Assembly (NCBI GenBank): GCA_963676435.2
Contig: CAXXOZ010000022.1
Coordinates: 184,069-248,068 of the forward strand
DNA length: 64,000 bases
Direction: 5' to 3'
DNA from: CAXXOZ01 sp963676435
GTDB lineage: Bacteria > Bacillota > Clostridia > Lachnospirales > Lachnospiraceae
Positions 1 to 8,061 of the stretch are shown one piece after another (position 1 is the first letter of the stretch; each line of letters opens with the position of its first letter). Under the pieces are notes generated by a model. That model was given only the letters and a program-made list of their open reading frames with translations. It was not told the origin of the DNA and made no database searches. A program made the position numbers and the translations under genes.

Positions 1-287
1 TTAATTTCTATTGTTTTTAAAATTCTGTTATAAAATACTTCTTTGTCAAAATTTGCATTTGTTATTGTAGTAAATAAATTCAAAACAATATAGTTATTTG
101 TTGCTGCATCAATTTTTTCTCCTTGATTTCTTAATGCAGTAGTTACCTGACAAAGTCCTTTCGTAGCATAAATCAACATATCCTGGGTATTCGCTAAATC
201 TGCTGGTTTACCACATACACCTGCTACTGTGCATCCTTTACATCCTGCCGCTTCCTGACATTGATAACAAAACATTTTATTTCCCAT
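1..287 (-). CDS. hcp: Hybrid cluster protein (hydroxylamine reductase), N-terminal part
   Basis: The minus strand opens at 287 and runs off the left edge, so only the first 95 codons are present. The N-terminus reads MGNKMFCYQCQEAAGCKGC, the four-cysteine motif that binds the proximal Fe-S cluster of Hcp; a further Cys follows in AGVCGK. Hcp is a cytoplasmic anaerobic enzyme that removes nitric oxide or hydroxylamine (family knowledge). The ATG at 287 was preferred to the in-frame ATG at 293 because AAGGAG ends 7 nt before 287 but only about 1 nt before 293. The divergent Crp/Fnr gene and the shared palindrome suggest nitrosative-stress control (inference). Confidence 0.95.
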   Translation of the reverse strand, partial: MGNKMFCYQCQEAAGCKGCTVAGVCGKPADLANTQDMLIYATKGLCQVTTALRNQGEKIDAATNNYIVLNLFTTITNANFDKEVFYNRILKTIEI

Positions 288-361
288 ATTCATACTCCTT
301 TTCTCTTTTCCTTTAGTATTGTTTTACTTAGGAAAGTATATTATAATTAAAAAAATATTTC

Positions 362-377
362 TGTAGCTGTAGCTACA
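362..377. promoter_or_regulatory. Crp/Fnr (HcpR-like) operator between hcp and its regulator
   Basis: TGTAGC-TGTA-GCTACA is a perfect 6-bp inverted repeat with a 4-bp spacer, the 16-bp geometry of Crp/Fnr-family sites. It resembles the GTAACnnnnGTTAC form attributed to HcpR in clostridia. A minus-strand TATAAT at 345-340 faces hcp; its -35 position (363-368) lies inside the palindrome and has no consensus. That fits an activator-dependent hcp promoter. A wider imperfect dyad (AAAAATATTTCTG at 351-363, CAGGAAATATTTTT at 381-394) surrounds it. Confidence 0.7.
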
Positions 378-405
378 ATTCAGGAAATATTTTTGGAGGT
401 ATGTA

Positions 406-1095
406 TTGAATGAATATAAGAAGATTTTATCAAATTGTGCTTTAATTTACAATATTAAAGAAGAAGACTATAATGCTCTTTTAACATGTATTAAATCATA
501 TATAAAAAATTTTAAACCTAACGAAAATATTTTAATTGAAGGCGATACTGTTAATTATGTTGGAGTTTTACTTGAAGGATCTTTAGAAATACTAAAAGAA
601 AATTATATTGGAAACAGATATATACTGGACTTTATTTCTCCGTCAGATATTTTTGGGGAAGGTATTGTGTGCACTTCTTCAAGAATTTCACCTGTTACAG
701 TAAGGGCAAAAGAAAGTTCAAAAGTACTTTTTATTCCTTATGAAAAAATTATAAAAACATGTGAAAATTCCTGTGTTTTTCATGTTCAGTTAATAAGGAA
801 TATGATGCTTCTTTTAGGTGAAAAAAATCTTATGATGAATAACAAAATTGAAATACTGATTTTAAAAGGTATGAGAGAAAAAATAGCTACTTTTCTTTTA
901 AAAGAATCAAAAAAGGCTGGTAGCAAAACCTTCAATATTATCCCCAACAGAAATCAGTTAGCTGAATACTTAAATGTTTCAAGAACTTCTATGTGTCGTG
1001 AACTAAGTAAAATGAAAGACGAGGGAATAATCGACTTTTATCAGAACTCTTTTAAAATAATATCAATGGAAAAATTAACATCCGACAGTTGTTAA
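406..1095 (+). CDS. Crp/Fnr-family transcriptional regulator, probable HcpR
   Basis: A 229-aa protein with an N-terminal cyclic-nucleotide-binding-type beta-barrel (about residues 20-140; ILIEGDTVNYVGVLLEGSLE) and a C-terminal Crp-type winged helix (about 150-225; recognition segment NVSRTSMCRELSKMKDEG). The start is TTG at 406 with GGAGG at 395-399, 6 nt upstream; the ATG at 401 stops after two codons. It is divergent from hcp and shares the palindrome at 362-377, so it probably controls hcp in response to NO or nitrosative stress (inference from context and family). Conserved cAMP-binding residues are not evident. The stop codon lies inside the terminator hairpin that follows. Confidence 0.85.
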   Translation: MNEYKKILSNCALIYNIKEEDYNALLTCIKSYIKNFKPNENILIEGDTVNYVGVLLEGSLEILKENYIGNRYILDFISPSDIFGEGIVCTSSRISPVTVRAKESSKVLFIPYEKIIKTCENSCVFHVQLIRNMMLLLGEKNLMMNNKIEILILKGMREKIATFLLKESKKAGSKTFNIIPNRNQLAEYLNVSRTSMCRELSKMKDEGIIDFYQNSFKIISMEKLTSDSC

Positions 1096-1108
1096 CAACT
1101 GCCGGATG
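1079..1108. terminator. Bidirectional terminator between the Crp/Fnr gene and the rhamnosidase
   Basis: CATCCG-a-CAGTTGTTAACAACTG-c-CGGATG forms a long near-perfect stem with T-rich sequence on both sides. It overlaps the stop codon of the upstream plus-strand gene and lies just beyond the stop of the convergent minus-strand gene. Confidence 0.85.
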
Positions 1109-1114
1109 CTTTAT

Positions 1115-3805
1115 TTATAAAATAAATTTATGTTTTCCTGAACTAATAACCTTTAACTCGTCATTCAATTGAATTTCCCCAACACAACCAACTGGAATTT
1201 CAATTTCTACAACTTTTTCTTTTCTTGTATATTTCCAATTACAAGACACGCGTCCAAACTTTGTTAATGTAGAACTATTCGAGTATTCAAGACCACATTC
1301 AAAATCAGGTTCAAATAAAATTCTTCTATAACCTGCTTCTTTTATTTTTATTCCCCCAATATTTCTATAAATCCAATCTCCAACACATCCAAATGCATAA
1401 TGATTATAAGAAGAATCTGTAGGTATGCCTTCCGGGGTAACAGCAACCCAATTTTCCCAGATTGAAGTAGCTCCCTTATCAATCATATATAACCAAGAAG
1501 GTGCTTTTGTTTGAAATAAAAGCTTATACGCAACATCTTTATAACCACAGTCCGTTAAAACATCCAATATAAAAGGTATAGAAGCAAAACCAGTATCTAG
1601 TCTATATCCATTTCCCGAAATAAGATCAACTAATTTTTTCGAAACCTTTTCTTTTAAAGCACCTTTAACAGCACCTGTAGCTAATACTACAACATATAAT
1701 CCTTGAAGATTACTATCATTTATTGTACCATTTTCAGAAACATACTCATCAACTATCGCTTTATTTATATTTTCTAGTAGCTCCTTATATTTTTCAGCTT
1801 TTTCATTTTCATTAAGTATTTCACAAATTTTTATAAAGCACTCAACCGTTATTGAGTAATAACAGCTTGCAACCACTTTTGCAGTTTCTTTTACCCCTCT
1901 CATTACACCATCAGGCAATTCTCTAATACTAGGTATTAACCAGTCTCCAAAATGAAACCCCTTATTGCTTAAATATTTATTTCTTTCTTTTCTTGCATCG
2001 TCATACTCTTCAAAACCATCTGGCTTTATTTGACATGATTTTTCTATGTATTTAAGCCATTTTTCCATAGTTGCGATATTATCGATTAAGACATTTTTAT
2101 CGCCATAAGATTGATATAAATGATATGGAACAAATACACATGCATCTGACCATGCTGCAGAGGAATTGCTGCCTCCCATACCTCTTTGATTTCTTTCCTG
2201 ATATGGAAAGTTTGGAATCACCATAGGTACTTCGCCGTCTTCTTCTTGCTCTACTCTTAAGTTCATTAACCAGCATTCCAAAAAGTTTTTCAAATCATAA
2301 TTAAAGCATCCTGTTTTAGAAAATACTTGTATATCGCCAGTCCAACCTAGTTTTTCCCTTTGAGGACAATCCGTAGGAATAGAAAACATATTACTTATAG
2401 TGCTCCATTCAATATTATGTTGAAGCTGGTTTAACCTTGTATCAGAACATTCAAAATGTCCTGTCTTTTCCAATTTTGTACCTAATACAATTGCTTTTAC
2501 ATCAATTATTTTATCTTCACCAATTCCAGATACTTTTAAAAATCTAAATCCATGATATGTGAATTTTGGTTCAAATACCTGTTTGCCCGCTTTACATATC
2601 AAGACATCTTTTTGATTTTTATATCTTCCGATAATGTTATTTTTAAAATTTCCATTTTCGTCTAAAACTTCACTATGTTCAAATGTAACTTCTTCACCTT
2701 TGTTTCCAAATATTTCAATTCTACATATCCCTGCCAATACCTGACCAAAATCAATTACCAGTTCATTTTTTGGTGTAAGGAATATTTTTTTAGGCGAGAT
2801 TTGATTAATCTTTTGAATATTATTTATACACTGACCTATTAAATTATCTTTTTTATAATCAGTAGTTTTACAATTACCCCACTCGAAATCATCGAATCCT
2901 GGTGTGCTCCAGTTCTCTATTTCATCTCTTAAGTCCCATTTCTCCCCAATGTACAAATCAGAATATTTTATATATGAAGAATTGGATTTAAAGTCTTCAT
3001 TACTACATATGATTTCCTTTTCACCGTCTTCATATTCGATTTCTAACTGACAAATGAATCCTAGTTTATTTCCATACTGACAGCTATCTCCTGAAATCCC
3101 AAGTCTTCCAATCCACCAACCGTCGCCAAGTGTTGTCGCTAAAACATTTTCACCTGAATATATAAATTCAGTTAAATCATAGGTTTGATAATATAAGATA
3201 TCTTGATATGCTGAAACTTCTGGAGCCAACCTATGACTTGAAACTTTTTTTCCATTTATCAATAAATCATAAACACCATGTGCCGATGCGTATAATCTAG
3301 CTTTCTTTATATTTTTATTACAAACAAAGCTTTTTCTTAGACTCTTACACTCCTTTAAATCTTTATCTCCTGTAAAAAAGTCTTCTTTGGGTACAAATAA
3401 TTCAAAAAACTTGAGCTCTTTAGTTTCATTTGCAGGCTCTTGATTAGGTTCTATCCATTCTGCCTGCCATTCTTCCTTTAAAAAACCTGTTTCAAAATAA
3501 AATTCATCACTGAACTCACCTTCAATATCTTTAGAGTTCCATAGTTTTATTTTCACCGAGTAAATTGTTTTAGGCTCAAGTTTTTCACCAGAATATGAAA
3601 TAAAAGGGGTTCCATCAGAAGTAATTTTATCTGTTTCCCATGCTATTTTATTACCATTTTTAACTACTATTTTGTATGCTGAAACCATTTCATTTTCTAA
3701 CAAATCCGAAATCATATAATGAAAAACTGGTTTTTCACTATCTATACCAATTGGATTAAATAAGCCATTAATATCTATTGAAGAAACTTTTAAAATTCTT
3801 TCCAT
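1115..3805 (-). CDS. Alpha-L-rhamnosidase, GH78
   Basis: An 896-aa enzyme with the usual GH78 layout: N-terminal beta domains (about 1-340), a concanavalin-like domain (about 340-445), the (alpha/alpha)6 catalytic barrel (about 445-800) and a C-terminal beta domain. The DCPQREKLGWTGD motif at 479-491 supplies D479, E484 (general acid by alignment to characterised GH78 enzymes) and D491. GATSIWENW supplies the base, E784. It removes terminal alpha-L-rhamnose from oligosaccharides or glycosides. No signal peptide is seen, so it acts inside the cell on imported substrate. It is the last gene of the transporter operon; AAAAGGTGG precedes the ATG. Confidence 0.93.
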   Translation of the reverse strand: MERILKVSSIDINGLFNPIGIDSEKPVFHYMISDLLENEMVSAYKIVVKNGNKIAWETDKITSDGTPFISYSGEKLEPKTIYSVKIKLWNSKDIEGEFSDEFYFETGFLKEEWQAEWIEPNQEPANETKELKFFELFVPKEDFFTGDKDLKECKSLRKSFVCNKNIKKARLYASAHGVYDLLINGKKVSSHRLAPEVSAYQDILYYQTYDLTEFIYSGENVLATTLGDGWWIGRLGISGDSCQYGNKLGFICQLEIEYEDGEKEIICSNEDFKSNSSYIKYSDLYIGEKWDLRDEIENWSTPGFDDFEWGNCKTTDYKKDNLIGQCINNIQKINQISPKKIFLTPKNELVIDFGQVLAGICRIEIFGNKGEEVTFEHSEVLDENGNFKNNIIGRYKNQKDVLICKAGKQVFEPKFTYHGFRFLKVSGIGEDKIIDVKAIVLGTKLEKTGHFECSDTRLNQLQHNIEWSTISNMFSIPTDCPQREKLGWTGDIQVFSKTGCFNYDLKNFLECWLMNLRVEQEEDGEVPMVIPNFPYQERNQRGMGGSNSSAAWSDACVFVPYHLYQSYGDKNVLIDNIATMEKWLKYIEKSCQIKPDGFEEYDDARKERNKYLSNKGFHFGDWLIPSIRELPDGVMRGVKETAKVVASCYYSITVECFIKICEILNENEKAEKYKELLENINKAIVDEYVSENGTINDSNLQGLYVVVLATGAVKGALKEKVSKKLVDLISGNGYRLDTGFASIPFILDVLTDCGYKDVAYKLLFQTKAPSWLYMIDKGATSIWENWVAVTPEGIPTDSSYNHYAFGCVGDWIYRNIGGIKIKEAGYRRILFEPDFECGLEYSNSSTLTKFGRVSCNWKYTRKEKVVEIEIPVGCVGEIQLNDELKVISSGKHKFIL

Positions 3806-3825
3806 TTAACTACCACCTTTTAAAA

Positions 3826-3867
3826 ACTGCCCCAAACATACTTGATTTACAAGTTTGTCGAGGCAGT
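3826..3867 (-). terminator. Hairpin between the GH43-like and GH78 genes
   Basis: ACTGCC...CAAAC paired with GTTTG...GGCAGT, followed on the minus strand by TTTTT and then directly by the ribosome site of the rhamnosidase gene. It could partly terminate and so lower expression of the last gene, or act as an mRNA stabiliser. Confidence 0.6.
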
Positions 3868-3876
3868 ATTCTTTAA

Positions 3877-4758
3877 TTATAAAATTTGCAAACTATCATT
3901 TTCATCTGATAATTCATAAAAAACTGGATGTTCAGCTAACTTGTCATTTGGGTAATGTAAAGTGAAATACAATTTGCCTTCTATTGTTCTGAAGAACATA
4001 CCATGTCCTCCATCCTCTTTAAACAAAGGTTCTTCTTCATGTATCCAATTACCATCTAACTGATCATTATCTGAATGTGCCACTCCTACTGTATATCCCT
4101 TTTCTCCCCAACTAGACCAAATCATTAACAACTTATCATTCTTTGTTCTATATAAATATGGTCCATCTGAAAAGTACATATCTTCTTCAACCCCAAACTC
4201 TTCCTTAGCATATGGAAATGGAATTGACCAAGGAGCATCCGAAGCATAAAACATAAGTTTAGGCTTGCCTACAGCACTTTTTAAATCTTTTGTTAGTTCT
4301 AAAGCGTACATGCCTGCTTTGTACTCTTGTAAAAAAGCTCTGCTATATATAAGGTACGGCGTTTCATTTTGATCAATATAAAGGGTTCCATCCAAACACT
4401 CCCAATCATCTGGTGTTACTGGACCATCGCTATAAATCCTAAATGGACCTGTTGGCTGGTCTGATACTAAAATTTGTATGCCCATGCATTTATTCTTGGC
4501 ACCAAATGTAGTAATGAAATAAAACTTACCTTTATAATAATTTACTTCTGGAGCCCAATAGTTTCTGTCTGCCCAAAAACTTCCATCATTATGAAAGATT
4601 TCTATTGGCTCACTCCATTCTTTTAAATCCTTACTATAATAACAATCAAATCCGTCTGCTTTTCCCCAAGTTGTAGCACTTCTGGTACCATATAAGTAAT
4701 ATGTATCATCATGCAACAGTACAAAAGGATCTCTAATGTTTATTTCTTCTGTTTTCAT
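3877..4758 (-). CDS. GH43-like five-bladed beta-propeller glycosidase
   Basis: A 293-aa single-domain protein without a signal peptide. INIRDPFVL places the catalytic base at D10, NYWAPEV follows, and LDGTLYID (D123) is the likely pKa-modulating Asp. Where many GH43 enzymes carry Glu-Gly-Pro for the acid, this one has DGP (D198-P200), which may mark a subfamily or altered chemistry. GH43 enzymes release arabinofuranose, xylose or galactose; the substrate cannot be named here. The ATG starts one base after the permease stop and has only a weak ribosome site, suggesting translational coupling. Its place between a transporter and a rhamnosidase points to a rhamnose/arabinose-type glycan (inference). 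Confidence 0.8.
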   Translation of the reverse strand: MKTEEINIRDPFVLLHDDTYYLYGTRSATTWGKADGFDCYYSKDLKEWSEPIEIFHNDGSFWADRNYWAPEVNYYKGKFYFITTFGAKNKCMGIQILVSDQPTGPFRIYSDGPVTPDDWECLDGTLYIDQNETPYLIYSRAFLQEYKAGMYALELTKDLKSAVGKPKLMFYASDAPWSIPFPYAKEEFGVEEDMYFSDGPYLYRTKNDKLLMIWSSWGEKGYTVGVAHSDNDQLDGNWIHEEEPLFKEDGGHGMFFRTIEGKLYFTLHYPNDKLAEHPVFYELSDENDSLQIL

Positions 4759-4759
4759 A

Positions 4760-5809
4760 TTATTGCGCCTTTTTACAATCTGCTTCTCTATTCTTTTTAG
4801 CTAAAAGAGCTTTTTCTTTAAACATTTTAATCTCAACAAGTTTATATCTGTTTGATGTATAGATTAAGAATAGCATAACTATTACACCGTTTAATACGTT
4901 CTGTAACTGTGTACCAAAACCAAGGAAGTTAAATCCTGATATAATAGTAGCCTGTATAAAAGCACCTATAATAACACCGATATTTTCATCTGTATACTTT
5001 GATAATGCTCCACCTATGAAAATTGGTAAGAATGCTCCCATAAGGAATGAAGAACTCGCCAACCCTGTTTTTGGAGCCATTTGTCCATACTGAGAAACAT
5101 ATAAAATAGCTGCAATTCCTAATAAAACTCCTGAAATAACATAACAGATAACAGCATTTTTCTTTTCATTAATACCTACATTTACTGCAATAGCCTGATC
5201 ACTTCTCAGCGCATTTTTATTATAACCAAATTTTGTAAAACTCAATAAAAATACAAGAACTGCAAGAACTGCTATTACTAAAATTATATTATTAGGTAAT
5301 TTTCCAATTTCTAATAAAGCACCTCTACCTTGAAGTTTAACACCTCTACTGTTATTAAACCAGTAACCAATTCCTTCATAAATCATTGTTATACCTAAAG
5401 CTAATATCATTGGTGGCACTCTTAACCATATATATAGTAATCCAGAAACGAGACCACAAATTGCTCCTACTAATGCTGAAACGAGCAACATCATAACAGG
5501 TGCTAAGGTTTCTCCAAATAATCCTACGAAATCATAATCAATAGCCACATTTCCTGCGATTATTGCTGTAAGTATAATTACTGAACCAATACTAAAATCA
5601 AGTCTTCCAGAAGTAAGATTGTAGCCTAATGCCAGTGCTATCATACCTGTAAATATTGTGTTTGAAATTATATTTATAAAGTCAGTACCAACACCAAAAC
5701 CATCTGCTCCAATAGAATTACATACCAACTTAAAGAAAACATAAACTAACACTGGTGATGCAAGTACAATAACTGTATTTTTTAACGTTTTTAATAATTT
5801 TTTTGACAT
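4760..5809 (-). CDS. Sugar ABC transporter permease (RbsC/YjfF type), second subunit
   Basis: A 349-aa polytopic protein of the BPD_transp_2 family with about 8-10 membrane spans and the conserved stretches SGRLDFSIGSV and ALGITMIYEGIGYWF. It is the second of two permeases in this operon and ends with a lysine-rich cytoplasmic tail. Two distinct permeases with one double ATPase is the arrangement known for the galactofuranose importer YtfQ-YtfR-YtfT-YjfF, so a heterodimeric channel for a furanose or other monosaccharide is likely (inference). A GAGGG ribosome site precedes the ATG. Confidence 0.9.
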   Translation of the reverse strand: MSKKLLKTLKNTVIVLASPVLVYVFFKLVCNSIGADGFGVGTDFINIISNTIFTGMIALALGYNLTSGRLDFSIGSVIILTAIIAGNVAIDYDFVGLFGETLAPVMMLLVSALVGAICGLVSGLLYIWLRVPPMILALGITMIYEGIGYWFNNSRGVKLQGRGALLEIGKLPNNIILVIAVLAVLVFLLSFTKFGYNKNALRSDQAIAVNVGINEKKNAVICYVISGVLLGIAAILYVSQYGQMAPKTGLASSSFLMGAFLPIFIGGALSKYTDENIGVIIGAFIQATIISGFNFLGFGTQLQNVLNGVIVMLFLIYTSNRYKLVEIKMFKEKALLAKKNREADCKKAQ

Positions 5810-5847
5810 TCCTATAACCCTCTTCCTGAAAATTGTCCTATTTCAAA

Positions 5848-6969
5848 TTATTGCCTTCTTGCTTCTATTGCTTCTGGAGATACTTCTCCATAAATTGTAG
5901 CAAAAGTTTCATATGAAGCATCAGGATTCTGTGATTTAATACATTGTTTAATCTCATCTATACTAACTGCAAAATCTCCACCCATTTCTAGGGCAAGAAG
6001 CATTTCATAGTCCTCTGCATTAGTGATTATCCATCTATTAACTACCAATCTTGGCGCTAAACCATTATCTCTATTAACTTCTGGATTTCCTTCTAAAGCG
6101 TTTATTATCATAGGTACTGCTGCTACAAATGATTCTACCTGTTCTGCAACATTACAAACTGCTGTTCCATTTGCAAAAAGATCTGAGTACATTCCATTAA
6201 CAGAGTCAATACCTGCAACTTTCATTGTATCTGACAATCCTGCATTAGCTATAGGTGTCAACCAATACCCTAAACCAAAACTACTTGCTAAACCATCAAC
6301 ACCTGGTGTTGAAAGAGCTGCTGTTGATTTTGATGAAAATGCGTCTGTTCCTGGGAATCCTGAAACATCAACGATTTCAACATCATAATCTGCTTCTGCG
6401 ATAGCTGCCTGGAATCCTGCATCTCTATCGATAAACATCTGAATACCAAAGTCTCTACCACCTGCTGACCAGATAACTTTTTCACATCCTGCTTCAACAA
6501 GCGCTTGTCCCATAGCATAACCTGAATCATAGTCTGCTGATTCATTATAAACACCACCAAGATACATTGGATTGTCTTTAAATGTTTCATAAACAGAATC
6601 TTCTTCAGCTACACCAAAATAGTACATTCCTTTATCAATTGCTAACTGTATTGATTGTTCTCTTGCTATATTATAATAACCTATAACTCCAGCACATCCT
6701 GCTGCTGCACAAGACTCAATGAATGATAACTCTTGTTCTGCGTTATTAATACTTTCTGAATAAACAATTTCAACATTTAACCCTTCAGAAACATAGTCTA
6801 AATACTCCTGCATTGCAATAAACTGGTCACCAGCTGTATCAAAAGTAAGAACACCTATTTTAACTGTTTCTTCTGGATATGTTGGTGCACCGCCACCTCC
6901 ACATGATGCTAAACTAAAAACCATAGCAAGTGAAAGACATATAACTAACACTTTTTTCAAACGATTCAT
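5848..6969 (-). CDS. Sugar-binding lipoprotein of the ABC importer
   Basis: A 373-aa type-1 periplasmic-binding-fold protein. The N-terminus is a lipoprotein signal with lipobox LASC; C23 is the lipidated residue, followed by a glycine linker. The mature part begins VKIGVLTFDTAG, as in Peripla_BP_4 sugar-binding proteins. It should sit on the outer face of the membrane and deliver sugar to the two flanking permeases. It is encoded between the two permease genes. Confidence 0.9.
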   Translation of the reverse strand: MNRLKKVLVICLSLAMVFSLASCGGGGAPTYPEETVKIGVLTFDTAGDQFIAMQEYLDYVSEGLNVEIVYSESINNAEQELSFIESCAAAGCAGVIGYYNIAREQSIQLAIDKGMYYFGVAEEDSVYETFKDNPMYLGGVYNESADYDSGYAMGQALVEAGCEKVIWSAGGRDFGIQMFIDRDAGFQAAIAEADYDVEIVDVSGFPGTDAFSSKSTAALSTPGVDGLASSFGLGYWLTPIANAGLSDTMKVAGIDSVNGMYSDLFANGTAVCNVAEQVESFVAAVPMIINALEGNPEVNRDNGLAPRLVVNRWIITNAEDYEMLLALEMGGDFAVSIDEIKQCIKSQNPDASYETFATIYGEVSPEAIEARRQ

Positions 6970-7035
6970 ATAAATTTTCCTCCTTAAAATTATATAACAT
7001 ATATAACTACTGTAAGTTTTTAACTGTACAGAATA

Positions 7036-8046
7036 TTACCTAGGTAATAATTTATTTCTGAAACCTAAACTAGTAACAAGAATAAGTACTATGAAAATTA
7101 TTCCACGTGTAATCTGAATTGCTTCAGTTGAAAGACCAACCATTGTAAGTCCACTGTTTAATACAGTGATGGTTGCTGCTCCCATTATACCTGCACTTAT
7201 TTTTGAATGAGGACCACCCATAATTGGCATTCCTCCTAAAACTAAAGCTACTAAAACATCTAAACCTAAAGTTCCTCCAGTTGAATACCCAACTGTTCTA
7301 GTTCTAATAAGCACGATAAATGCTGCAATACCAATTCCCAAACCTGCTATTAAAAAAGAAATAATCTTTGTTTTTTTAACGTCTATACCTGTCTGTTTTG
7401 CTGCAAAAATATTACCACCAAGCATTTTAATTTTTTTACCTAATGCAGTGTAATTAAATAGTATTAAACAGAGTACAAAAAAACCTACCAACGATACCAC
7501 ATTAACTGTAGTCATTTGAGAAAATGACAAAGTCGGTATTGTTTTTACTGCATTTGATAAATACAGAGTTGTTTCTGTCCCCATCATTACTAATATAGCT
7601 GCTGTTATAACAAACCCTAAAACGATTGTTATAATAAAAAATGGTGCTTGAACATAAGCTGAAAACACTCCTTTGAATAACCCTAAAAGCAAAGCCGAAC
7701 CTATACACACAATAAATGCTAGCCAAATATTACCTGTAGGTATAGCAACCATAGCACCTAAAACTGCACTTAAACCTAGAGAACCTGATAAAGACATATC
7801 AAGCTGTCCACAACCAAAGTTAAAAACCCCACCAATTGAAACCAGAGCAGTTACAATAACTTGGTTTGTTAAGCTTTGAAGGTTTGATGTAGAAAAAATC
7901 TCGCCTCCTGTGACAATCATAAAAAATAATGCAATTAGTATAAATCCAACAAAGGGTGCATAATTTGCTATTATTTGTGCTTTATTTGCTTTAGGAGTTT
8001 TCTTTCCTGAATTTTCAATTTCGTTTACTACCTTTTGATTTTCCAT
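7036..8046 (-). CDS. Sugar ABC transporter permease (RbsC/YtfT type), first subunit
   Basis: A 336-aa polytopic BPD_transp_2 permease with the family motif FGCGQLDMSLSGSLGLSAVLGA and a C-terminal GGTLGLDVLVALVLGGMPIMGG loop. It follows the ATPase gene by 15 nt. It differs clearly from the other permease of the operon, so the pair probably forms a heterodimer. Substrate specificity cannot be read from the sequence. Confidence 0.9.
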   Translation of the reverse strand: MENQKVVNEIENSGKKTPKANKAQIIANYAPFVGFILIALFFMIVTGGEIFSTSNLQSLTNQVIVTALVSIGGVFNFGCGQLDMSLSGSLGLSAVLGAMVAIPTGNIWLAFIVCIGSALLLGLFKGVFSAYVQAPFFIITIVLGFVITAAILVMMGTETTLYLSNAVKTIPTLSFSQMTTVNVVSLVGFFVLCLILFNYTALGKKIKMLGGNIFAAKQTGIDVKKTKIISFLIAGLGIGIAAFIVLIRTRTVGYSTGGTLGLDVLVALVLGGMPIMGGPHSKISAGIMGAATITVLNSGLTMVGLSTEAIQITRGIIFIVLILVTSLGFRNKLLPR

Positions 8047-8061
8047 TAATGCCTCTTCCTC

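Noticed and set aside
6023..6388. Plus-strand reading frame over the sugar-binding lipoprotein gene
   Set aside because: Antisense shadow of a well-supported gene, no ribosome site, no recognisable protein.
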